Source: a virus. Taken from it: a stretch of 40,387 bases of DNA. The notes below the pieces were generated by a model. The model was not told where the DNA came from. It saw only the letters and a program-made list of their open reading frames with translations, and did no database searches. Below, piece by piece: positions 34,406-40,102 of the stretch (positions within the stretch are counted from its first letter, which is position 1; each line of letters starts with the position of its first letter). Where the stretch lies: positions 1-40,387 of IMG/VR virus record IMGVR_UViG_3300042514_002936; one strand, given 5' to 3'. Made by a program: the position numbers and the translations under genes.

Positions 34406-37078
34406 TTATGCGAATGCGAAGTCAGATTGGAGGATCAGTTGGAGGTCCAGCGTTCCGGCTTTAGGCAGGGCTGGCATCTTCTCCAGTTGGGTCTCGTGGA
34501 GCTGGTCCATAAACTCGTTGCGGAACTCAGCAAGGACATCGTTGTTTTCGTAGGTCTCAACCATCGTTTCCCTGACGGCCCTGAACATCTTCCCGGCGTG
34601 TGCTGGGATGGTTCCGAAGGAGTCATGGATGAGGGCGAAGAACTCAATCCCGTAGGACCTATTGGCTTTCACCACGGTCTTCCTGAGGTGGCTACCGTCT
34701 TGGGAGTGAACAAAGTTTGGTGAAACTCCGGCCTCTTGCTTCCTGGCGTCCAACTCTTTCGAGTCCCTGACGACCACGGTGGCCTCCATCCGGTGGGTCC
34801 CGAGGAACATCAGGTCGATGCGCCTCTTTTCCGGCTTGAAGTATTCCTGCCACACAGGGAAACCATCAGGAGTCGTCCAGCTCACCGGGAGGCAAGGCTT
34901 GATGATCTCTTTGGTCTTCTTGTCCTTCACGGTGGTGGCCATCAGCTTCGCCGCCGACTGGAGCCAGTTCATGGCCTCAACGGCTGCAACCACTACGGTG
35001 CTCACTGAGTCCCAGATGTGCTTTGCAAGGTATCGGGCGTATTGGCCAGGGTCGGTAAACATCGTGCCTTCACCGTTATCCACGGCTGGCCTGATGATGT
35101 CCTCCAGAAGCTGGTCACTGAACCCGTACTCCTTGGAGCCATACGGCAGGGTCATCACGGAGCGCTTAGTGACCGAACGGGTCACCTCGTACTCCATCCA
35201 GCCCTTGGCCATCGTTTGGGTTCCCAGGGTCAAGACATCCCGAATCTCTCCGGTCTTCTCGTTGACCTTGGTTCCTGCCTCGTTGAGGGTCCCATTGGTA
35301 ATGTCTGCCAGGAGGCGTTTGTTCACCTCATCAGCCACCAGCCGGTAGATGTCCTGAACCTTTTCCGAAGGGACCAGATTCACAGCCCGACCGCCGCGCT
35401 CATCCCGAAGCATGGCGCTGAAGTGCTGGATACCGGAGCAGGAACCATCGAAAGCGATAGGCAGTGCGGACACATGGAGGTCGCCGTGTTTCTCGACCCC
35501 AGCCCACTCGAAGCAGAACGCCAGGAAGCAGAACGGTGAATCCTTATCCATCCACCATGTGCAACCCAGTGGGTCCTTGGCGACCTCAAGGATCATCGCC
35601 TTGTTGTCCTCGACCCACTTCAGGCGGTCCTCAAAGGACACCTTGTCCACACCGGCAGTGTTTGCCCCGTGGATCGCTAACCACTTGCGGCCATCAGGAC
35701 CAATCGCCTCCCCTTTTGCAGCCTGGAGGAGACCCTTGGTCACATCGTTGCCTTGAGGGTTGAACGCTGGGATCGCGTAGACCCGGCCTCGCCAGTCCAT
35801 GTTGTACGGGAACCAGATGGCCTCGTACTCCTTGAACTTTTCGGCCTGCTCTACGATGAACTCGAAGCGCAGCCTTCTGGATGTCCTGGCGCGCTCTCGG
35901 CGGTAGACCTTGGAGGCGTCTTTCTTCCACTGCTTGAGGATCGTTTCATCCTCGTCCATGCCTTCCTGGCGCTGGGGAAGCTCTTCGCCGCCCAGTGGTG
36001 GGAAATCCTTGATTGGTACGTTCTGCCACTCGGCCAACTCCTTGACCACAGCGAGAACCTTGGTGTTGATCGCCCAGGCGGTCCCTTGTGCGAGGTTTAC
36101 CGCATCGTAGACCTCAGGCATGAAGACATCGCGGTAGCGCTCCAGGGCCTTCTTGTTGCGGACCCGGATGAAGTTCAGGGGCTTGCGGCCTCGTGCCCAG
36201 TAGCCACCACCCTTAACGCCCGTCCACTTCTTCGGTGGGACGACGCAAGGCTGATACACAGGGGCAATCCCCGCGAGACTAAAGGCCCGTTCGCCCATCT
36301 TCTTGACCCACTCAGGGTGCAGGCAGACGGTCTCTTGGTCTTTCTTCACGTTCCCTGCGTGCTCACGAACCACCACGATCAACTCGGTGGATTCGATAAG
36401 GATTTCCATCAGCTTGATGCCAACTTGGAAGCGCCTGTCGTTCTCCGGGTGGGCTTCGTCGCGGTCCCAGGTGACCCATGCGGTGGACAGGTCGCCCGCC
36501 TCAAGCATCTTCTGCTCGACGGCCTTCAGGTACTCCTTCTTGTAGAGCTGGCCGTTGCGCTTATCCAGGGCAGGCTTGACGAAACGCTTGTAGTGCTCCA
36601 CCTCCTCCTCTCGGATTCGCCCGTAGCGCATCTCGTCTTCGATGGTCTGACCTAAGCCAATGGCGACCCGTTGAACCGGACTGCCCTCACCGGACACTGC
36701 CAGGAGGCTCAGGACCCGCTTGATGGTCGCCACTGCGGCGATCTCAGGCTTGAGCTTGCGGAACTCCTCAATGGCCACATGCTTTCGGCGGACCTTGGTG
36801 TTCTGGTGTTCAAGCCATTCGTTGTAGCGGTTTATGAAACGTGGGACCAAGGCCGCCAGCAAGGGCTGGGCAGGCTGGCTATCTGCGAAGTCACCGGACT
36901 CGATGGCTCGCTCCAAGTTCTTCACGAAGCGCTGTTCACCCAGCTCGTAAGCCTCGTGTTCCAGGGCCAGTTGTTGCACTGCAAGGTCCTCACCGAAGAG
37001 CCTTGCGAGTGTCGTGAATGCAGCGGGAGACTCCTTGATGTCGCTGAAGTCGTGTTTTACGGGCAGCAGTGCTCGCAT
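34406..37078 (-). CDS. Phage single-subunit RNA polymerase (T7 Gp1-like)
   Basis: This polymerase transcribes middle and late phage genes from the promoters listed here. It has 890 residues (T7 883). The palm has AFDGSCSGIQHFSAM with the first catalytic Asp near residue 546. MTLPYGSKEYGF supplies the finger Lys/Tyr near 645. IHDSFGT has the second Asp near 820, and the chain ends in the required aromatic foot DFAFA. In the specificity loop, RRIDLMFLGTHRMEATV aligns with T7 TRLNLMFLGQFRLQPTI. Thus Arg746, Asn748 and Gln758 of T7 correspond to Arg753, Asp755 and Glu765. Asp at 748 is the T3-type residue, matching the CC at -11/-10 in the promoters. A phage promoter directly upstream suggests self-amplification. 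Confidence 0.98.
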   Translation of the reverse strand: MRALLPVKHDFSDIKESPAAFTTLARLFGEDLAVQQLALEHEAYELGEQRFVKNLERAIESGDFADSQPAQPLLAALVPRFINRYNEWLEHQNTKVRRKHVAIEEFRKLKPEIAAVATIKRVLSLLAVSGEGSPVQRVAIGLGQTIEDEMRYGRIREEEVEHYKRFVKPALDKRNGQLYKKEYLKAVEQKMLEAGDLSTAWVTWDRDEAHPENDRRFQVGIKLMEILIESTELIVVVREHAGNVKKDQETVCLHPEWVKKMGERAFSLAGIAPVYQPCVVPPKKWTGVKGGGYWARGRKPLNFIRVRNKKALERYRDVFMPEVYDAVNLAQGTAWAINTKVLAVVKELAEWQNVPIKDFPPLGGEELPQRQEGMDEDETILKQWKKDASKVYRRERARTSRRLRFEFIVEQAEKFKEYEAIWFPYNMDWRGRVYAIPAFNPQGNDVTKGLLQAAKGEAIGPDGRKWLAIHGANTAGVDKVSFEDRLKWVEDNKAMILEVAKDPLGCTWWMDKDSPFCFLAFCFEWAGVEKHGDLHVSALPIAFDGSCSGIQHFSAMLRDERGGRAVNLVPSEKVQDIYRLVADEVNKRLLADITNGTLNEAGTKVNEKTGEIRDVLTLGTQTMAKGWMEYEVTRSVTKRSVMTLPYGSKEYGFSDQLLEDIIRPAVDNGEGTMFTDPGQYARYLAKHIWDSVSTVVVAAVEAMNWLQSAAKLMATTVKDKKTKEIIKPCLPVSWTTPDGFPVWQEYFKPEKRRIDLMFLGTHRMEATVVVRDSKELDARKQEAGVSPNFVHSQDGSHLRKTVVKANRSYGIEFFALIHDSFGTIPAHAGKMFRAVRETMVETYENNDVLAEFRNEFMDQLHETQLEKMPALPKAGTLDLQLILQSDFAFA

Positions 37079-37082
37079 CAGA

Positions 37083-37158
37083 AGATAATCCTAATGTCTA
37101 TAAGAACTTAAAGAGGAACTACAGGAAGAACCTTGAGTGTCTTAGGGAAGAACCCTTG
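37083..37158 (-). promoter_or_regulatory. RNAP mRNA leader with repeated GGTTCTTCC
   Basis: The untranslated leader has GGGTTCTTCCC, then GGTTCTTCC, then two weaker copies (AGTTCCTC, AGTTCTTA) at about 20-base steps. The first copy can pair with AAACC at the RNA start. A role in translation or stability of RNAP mRNA is possible but unproven. Confidence 0.4.
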
Positions 37159-37182
37159 GTTTCTTTAAGTGAGGGTTTTTAA
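37159..37182 (-). promoter_or_regulatory. Phage RNAP promoter directly upstream of the RNAP gene
   Basis: The leftward sequence TTAAAAACCCTCACTTAAAG keeps the whole core, with TAA rather than NAT before +1. Predicted +1 is A at 37164. It is the most upstream phage promoter in the window. Confidence 0.9.
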
Positions 37183-37185
37183 CTG

Positions 37186-37434
37186 CTACACGCTGATTTC
37201 AATGCGCCCAACGATGTCTGAGAGCTTGTAGACGTAGACCGTTCCACCTATGGAGCCCAGGGTCACCGTGAGTGTTCCTGTAGGCCCTGTGTCGATCCCA
37301 TAGAACAGGTCTTCGTCCCCAGTCGGGCTGTGGAAGGTGGACTTCGCGGAGTGTCCGGTGATCTGGCCGTTGGTGATCTGCGGGACCATGCAGTAGAACT
37401 TGATGGACTTCGCTGCTGTTGCTTTAGTGGTCAT
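37186..37434 (-). CDS. Hypothetical early protein upstream of RNAP
   Basis: 82 residues, strand-rich (GTLTVTLGSIGGTVYVYKL), resembling a small beta domain. ATG 37434 has GAGG eight bases upstream. It lies in the gene 0.7 position of T7 but is unrelated to the T7 kinase. It faces the + strand gene at 37486 across a 51-bp gap with an AACGCAA repeat. Function unknown. Confidence 0.75.
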   Translation of the reverse strand: MTTKATAAKSIKFYCMVPQITNGQITGHSAKSTFHSPTGDEDLFYGIDTGPTGTLTVTLGSIGGTVYVYKLSDIVGRIEISV

Positions 37435-37446
37435 GTTATGATCCTC

Positions 37447-37464
37447 TTACGTTGCGTTACATTA
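37447..37464 (-). repeat. Early-region repeat, copy between divergent genes
   Basis: TAATGTAACGCAACGTAA, read leftward, belongs to the AACGCAATG/AACGTAA family found only in the early region. This copy is between two divergent start codons, a place typical of an operator. Confidence 0.6.
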
Positions 37465-37485
37465 GTTGAATTGATAGAGGCGCTT

Positions 37486-37647
37486 ATGCACCGTCCAGAG
37501 GTAGACCCGCAGGAAACCTCCAGCTTGTCCCGCTTTGCGATCCCTGCGGGCACCCAAGCCCCAGCCCTTAGCCAGTCTTTGGTGGACGCTTTCAATGCGG
37601 CTGTTGCTCACGAGCGCTTCGATTACGAAGAGCCTGAGGAAGACTAA
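37486..37647 (+). CDS. Small acidic protein on the + strand, divergent from early genes
   Basis: 53 codons from ATG 37486, five bases after GAGG. The frame also extends upstream into the opposite gene, but this ATG has the only good signal. The product is LSQSLVDAFNAAVAHERF followed by an acidic end (DYEEPEED), with no helix-turn-helix visible. No competing gene exists on the other strand over this interval. Apart from int it is the only phage gene read rightward. This suggests expression in the lysogen. Function unknown. Confidence 0.6.
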   Translation: MHRPEVDPQETSSLSRFAIPAGTQAPALSQSLVDAFNAAVAHERFDYEEPEED

Positions 37648-37699
37648 AGCCCTCCCCTTCCCGCTTTAAACTGCCTTGCGTGGTCCTCCTTCTGGTTTA

Positions 37700-38197
37700 T
37701 CAGGAGGAGAGAACCGCTAAGGCTTCCTCCTGTTTCTTGAGTTCTGTGCGAGCCTCTTCGATTGCCTTGTGGCACTCTCGGATGACCTCTTGATTGCACT
37801 CAATGCGGTCCTTGAGTAGGGCGCACTTGATGCGTATAGCTTCGATGGGATCAACTACAGGCTTAGCCGTGCAGTGGCTCGCCTTCTGTTCTTGTGGCGC
37901 ACTCTTGGCCCGTGGTCGGCCTGCCCGTGGGAGGGTCAGCTTGAACTTGCTTCGGAAGTTCTCTGCGTCCTTAGGCTTCAGCCCTACAGACTCCAGTTCC
38001 TGGCGAGACCAGCCCGCAAAGTGCAGCCGTGTGGCCAGCTTGGAAGCCTCAGTGGCTTGAGGCCCCCACGGGTTCCCTTCATGCTCCTCCATGATCTTCT
38101 TGAAGGCGTCAGAGAACGGGACGGTATCGTCAACAGGGATTCCGTCCATGCTCTCCAGTAGAGGCGCGATGTCCTCTGTGAAGGGTACTGTGGCCAC
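37700..38197 (-). CDS. Early protein with possible DNA-binding segment and coiled coil
   Basis: 165 residues from GTG 38197, with AAAAGGAG eight bases upstream. ATG 38218 is in frame but has poor spacing. The N-terminus carries two copies of a TVPF(T/S)-x-x motif. A central LATRLHFAGWSRQELESVGLKPKDAENF could be a helix-turn-helix. It is followed by basic AGRPRAKS, an AT-hook-like GRPR. The C-terminal 55 residues are a charged heptad-like helix. It is preceded by a terminator and lies two genes before RNAP. A regulator is possible; I do not recognise the family. Confidence 0.75.
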   Translation of the reverse strand: MATVPFTEDIAPLLESMDGIPVDDTVPFSDAFKKIMEEHEGNPWGPQATEASKLATRLHFAGWSRQELESVGLKPKDAENFRSKFKLTLPRAGRPRAKSAPQEQKASHCTAKPVVDPIEAIRIKCALLKDRIECNQEVIRECHKAIEEARTELKKQEEALAVLSS

Positions 38198-38242
38198 GAT
38201 ATGTGCTCCTTTTTGCATACGATTCGGGTCTTTCCTTGAGCC

Positions 38243-38268
38243 AACAAAAAGCCCCAGGTGATAGGGCT
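38243..38268 (-). terminator. Intrinsic terminator inside the early region
   Basis: Read leftward, AGCCC and GGGGCT pair across TATCACCT and are followed by TTTTTG. It stands between the ArdA gene and the GTG 38197 gene, so early transcripts must pass it to reach RNAP. Nearby GAGCC and GGCTC copies could form a competing structure. Confidence 0.75.
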
Positions 38269-38343
38269 CGCTTGAGGCTCGTTAGGTGTGACTTTGGGAG
38301 GCGCGAGAAGTCGGCCTCCTCAGGATGCTTGTCTTTGTCATTG

Positions 38344-38391
38344 CCTTACGTTCCATTGGCCAGTTGCCTGGCATTGCGTTGCTTTAAGTGT
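38344..38391 (-). repeat. Early-region AACGCAATG repeats, copy set 2
   Basis: AAAGCAACGCAATGCC and AATGGAACGTAAGG, read leftward, directly follow the hairpin at 38386-38440. The order hairpin then repeat is the same as at 39147 and 39787. Confidence 0.6.
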
Positions 38392-38440
38392 GACCAGATG
38401 AGGCCCCGTGGTTCGCTCAGGGCCTCGCCTTGTTACACTC
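38386..38440 (-). other. Imperfect long hairpin, likely RNase III site (copy 1)
   Basis: GAGGCCC and GGGCCTC form the inner stem. Outer pairing continues through AACAAGG...TCTGGT to GTGT...ACAC, with a C-A and an A-G mismatch at fixed places. It lies in the gap after the ArdA gene. The same architecture with different sequence recurs at 39147 and 39787. T7 early mRNAs are cut by RNase III at such hairpins. Confidence 0.75.
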
Positions 38441-38441
38441 T

Positions 38442-38457
38442 AAGTATGAACTATACT
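38442..38457 (-). other. Small perfect hairpin after the ArdA stop
   Basis: AGTAT and ATACT pair around AGTTC, immediately after the ArdA stop codon. There is no T-run, so it is more likely an mRNA 3' element or part of the neighbouring processing site than a terminator. Confidence 0.4.
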
Positions 38458-39090
38458 TCAAGATGAGAACACGAAGGTGGTCCCGTTGTATGTCTCGAAG
38501 TGGTAGCCTCCATTGCACTCCATATCCTTTGCGTACTGCTCAAAATCAATGTAGTAGCGTAGTTCTTCTGGGACCTCGTTTAGGACACCTGACTCCTCAA
38601 GTCTCTCCTCGAAGTAATCCCGTACTGACTCACATTGACCCAGTGAGGAGTCAAGAAAATCCCCCTCGGTCGCATTGCTTGCACCTTGCCATTCCACGTA
38701 GGCCAGCCATGCGTCACCGTACTCGGAGACCAACCGGACGTGCTCCAGTAGTTTCGCAAGGTTCGGGTACTCGCCAAAGCTGGACAGACCTTCCCCATCA
38801 TAGTCGTGAGCGGCCCACTCTTCGGCGCTTGGGTGATTCCCGTAGCCGTCACAATGCGAGCACGCATAGAACCCCTTAAAGTTCCGACCCTCAGCCACGC
38901 CCATGCCACGGCGGCCTGTCTCACAGTGCGGACACTCTACGGTCACGTTAGGAAACCGACTGGTCATCAAAACCTTGTGCTTAATGGCCTCCTGAAGGTC
39001 TGAAACATCGTCAAACTCCTCAAGGTCGAACCACTCCCCATGCAGGACACCATTGTTATAGCTGGCGAGACAAGCGGCATACATTCTCAT
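38458..39090 (-). CDS. ardA: ArdA-type antirestriction protein with zinc-ribbon insertion
   Basis: This protein is expected to mimic DNA and block type I restriction enzymes as DNA enters. The 210 residues open RMYAACLASYNNGVLHGEWFDL. They continue with SAEEWAAHDYDGEGL and end RYYIDFEQYAKDMECNGGYHFE, the ArdA framework. The chain is strongly acidic. Between the first and second ArdA segments is an insert with Cys53, Cys56, Cys77 and Cys80 (CPHCETG...CSHCDGYG), a DnaJ-like zinc ribbon. It holds the role and early place of T7 gene 0.3 (Ocr), an unrelated protein. Hairpins flank it on both sides. Confidence 0.88.
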   Translation of the reverse strand: MRMYAACLASYNNGVLHGEWFDLEEFDDVSDLQEAIKHKVLMTSRFPNVTVECPHCETGRRGMGVAEGRNFKGFYACSHCDGYGNHPSAEEWAAHDYDGEGLSSFGEYPNLAKLLEHVRLVSEYGDAWLAYVEWQGASNATEGDFLDSSLGQCESVRDYFEERLEESGVLNEVPEELRYYIDFEQYAKDMECNGGYHFETYNGTTFVFSS

Positions 39091-39146
39091 TACGTTATAT
39101 CCTTACGTTACATTGCGTTATATTGGCTTTACATTGCGTTGCATTA
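39090..39146 (-). repeat. Early-region AACGCAATG repeats, copy set 3 (ArdA leader)
   Basis: Read leftward it holds CAACGCAATGTAA, then TATAACGCAATGTAACGTAAGG, then ATATAACGTAATG at the ArdA start. This is at least four units in 57 bp, the densest cluster. It follows the hairpin at 39147-39196. Confidence 0.7.
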
Positions 39147-39196
39147 GTGCTTCCAGCGGAGACCCCGAGGCTCTTCAGGGTCTCGACTTGAACAAC
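39147..39196 (-). other. Imperfect long hairpin, likely RNase III site (copy 2)
   Basis: GAGACCC and GGGTCTC form the inner stem. Outward, GTTCAAGTC faces CGCTGGAA with the same C-C and A-G mismatches as copy 3. Inner base pairs differ from copy 3 by compensating changes, which supports an RNA structure. Confidence 0.8.
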
Positions 39197-39313
39197 TCAG
39201 TGGACGGATTTGATGCGTTTAAGCGGGAGACCGCAGGAGTTCGCAAAGGTCTTCGCCTCGCTGTAACTCAGGAAATACTTGGTGAGCAGCGGGCCTAATC
39301 GAATCTTGTACAT
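39197..39313 (-). CDS. 38-residue early protein
   Basis: ATG 39313 overlaps the previous stop (TAATG) and follows AAGGAGG, a strong site. The product is basic (MYKIRLGPLLTKYFLSYSEAK, ending GLPLKRIKSVH). It ends just before the hairpin at 39147. Function unknown. Confidence 0.65.
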   Translation of the reverse strand: MYKIRLGPLLTKYFLSYSEAKTFANSCGLPLKRIKSVH

Positions 39314-39585
39314 TACGCCACCCTCCTTAGTTCAGGGTTGTTCGGCCATGTTGGGTTGCTTTGGCAGTGGACTACGCGCCGACTACATGCGCCCTTCTTG
39401 GTCACCTCAAAGTGGGTGTTTGCAAGCCAATCCGCGTCGTCTGCGAACTGGACAGGGTATGGTTTCCCCATGAGTGTTGTGTGATTGGCCCAGTACGGCT
39501 TATGGTCCCCAGTGAAGCGGTGGACATATAGACGCTTCGCCTGTTGTTGCAGTGCGTAAGGTAGATCAGTGCCAAGGATTAACAT
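39313..39585 (-). CDS. Hypothetical early protein
   Basis: 90 residues from ATG 39585, overlapping the previous stop (TGATG). The frame extends further but this start fits coupling and an AGGAGG site. It has AKRLYVHRFTGDHKPYWANHTTLMGKPYPVQFADDADWLANTHFEV, a small folded domain with many aromatics. I believe similar proteins occur in T7-type phage early regions but cannot name one. Function unknown. Confidence 0.75.
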   Translation of the reverse strand: MLILGTDLPYALQQQAKRLYVHRFTGDHKPYWANHTTLMGKPYPVQFADDADWLANTHFEVTKKGACSRRVVHCQSNPTWPNNPELRRVA

Positions 39586-39755
39586 CACGCACTCCTCCTT
39601 CTGTCCCACACGGTTTCCGCCCGGTCCCGCCTTCTGTCCCACACTGCGAACTTCACCCGCTGGTTAAACGTCTGACCAAGCTCAGCTTGACGCTCATTGG
39701 TCAATTCGAGGGCGTGTTGCCTCCTCAAGGCCATAGAGATTCCTTGTGTGCTCAT
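39585..39755 (-). CDS. Small basic early protein with repeated WDRRR end
   Basis: 56 residues from ATG 39755, AGGAG seven bases upstream. It has a helical basic sequence (ALRRQHALELTNERQAELGQ). The C-terminus repeats VWDRRR twice, because the DNA has an exact duplicated CTTCTGTCCCACAC 32 bp apart. Function unknown; it follows a hairpin and repeat module. Confidence 0.65.
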   Translation of the reverse strand: MSTQGISMALRRQHALELTNERQAELGQTFNQRVKFAVWDRRRDRAETVWDRRRSA

Positions 39756-39767
39756 GGTGTTGCTCCT

Positions 39768-39792
39768 CATTGCATTGCTTTACGTTGTGAAT
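39768..39792 (-). repeat. Early-region AACG/CAATG repeats, copy set 4
   Basis: ACAACGTAAAGCAATGCAATG, read leftward (last base omitted from the count of the unit), overlaps the end of hairpin copy 3 and leads into the 56-residue gene's ribosome site. Confidence 0.5.
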
Positions 39793-39839
39793 CCAGCGGA
39801 GCACCCTCGGTACGTCTGAAGGTGCTCGACTTGAACCAC
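39787..39839 (-). other. Imperfect long hairpin, likely RNase III site (copy 3)
   Basis: GAGCACC and GGTGCTC form the inner stem. GTGGTTCAAGTC then faces CGCTGGATTCAC with C-C, A-G and T-T mismatches spaced along about 19 pairs. It begins right at the stop of the preceding gene. The structure is shared with copy 2, with covarying inner pairs. Confidence 0.8.
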
Positions 39840-40001
39840 TTATAGCCCTGCGAACTGACGTGCCTCCTCTACTGTCCCAAAGTCCGCCACCCACATGTGC
39901 AGTCCATCAGCGTCCGCCTCGTACACACCAAAGAACTCAGCCTGATCCTCTGAGACTTCCTCAATGTCATCCTCTACCTCACGACATCCTCTAACCCACA
40001 T
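39840..40001 (-). CDS. Small acidic early protein
   Basis: 53 residues from ATG 40001, with GAGG eight bases upstream; a TTG twelve codons earlier is less likely. The sequence MWVRGCREVEDDIEEVSEDQAEFFGVYEAD...MWVADFGTVEEARQFAG is acidic and compact. Small acidic early proteins are often host-factor inhibitors or DNA mimics, but nothing specific can be assigned. Confidence 0.7.
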   Translation of the reverse strand: MWVRGCREVEDDIEEVSEDQAEFFGVYEADADGLHMWVADFGTVEEARQFAGL

Positions 40002-40011
40002 TGCTCTCACC

Positions 40012-40092
40012 TCACAGGCCCAGAAGGTTGCAGACAAAGCGACCCATAGGGACCGCAGGGATTGCGCACATTGCTACGATTGCCAGTTCCAT
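40012..40092 (-). CDS. Possible 26-residue hydrophobic early peptide
   Basis: ATG 40092 follows GAGG by nine bases and fills the gap between two better-supported genes. The peptide MELAIVAMCAIPAVPMGRFV is largely hydrophobic and could be a membrane microprotein. Support is only the start signal and the fit in the gap. Confidence 0.35.
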   Translation of the reverse strand: MELAIVAMCAIPAVPMGRFVCNLLGL

Positions 40093-40098
40093 TGCGTG
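40059..40098 (-). repeat. Early-region repeats, degenerate copy set 5
   Basis: ACGCAATGG and GTAGCAATGTGCGCAAT occur within 40 bp, overlapping the possible 26-residue peptide. No flanking hairpin like the other copies was seen. Confidence 0.35.
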
Positions 40099-40102
40099 AC
40101 CC

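Noticed and set aside
35753-36655. 300-codon + strand frame opposite RNAP
   Set aside because: It is antisense to conserved RNAP motifs and has no ribosome site.
38282-38374. Short leader peptide frame (MPGNWPMERKAM... start) before the early terminator
   Set aside because: Starts at 38374, 38356 and 38341 lack properly spaced ribosome sites. It is kept only as a possibility in the attenuator idea.
38203-38466. 87-codon + strand frame in the ArdA to 38197 gap
   Set aside because: It crosses the terminator, repeats and RNase III-type hairpin, has no ribosome site, and its translation is low-complexity Ser/Leu/Arg.
39787-39839. tRNA-like GGTTCAAGTC resembling a T-arm in the early hairpins
   Set aside because: No acceptor stem, D-arm or anticodon arm can be built. 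The segment pairs with CGCTGGATTCAC in a simple long hairpin.
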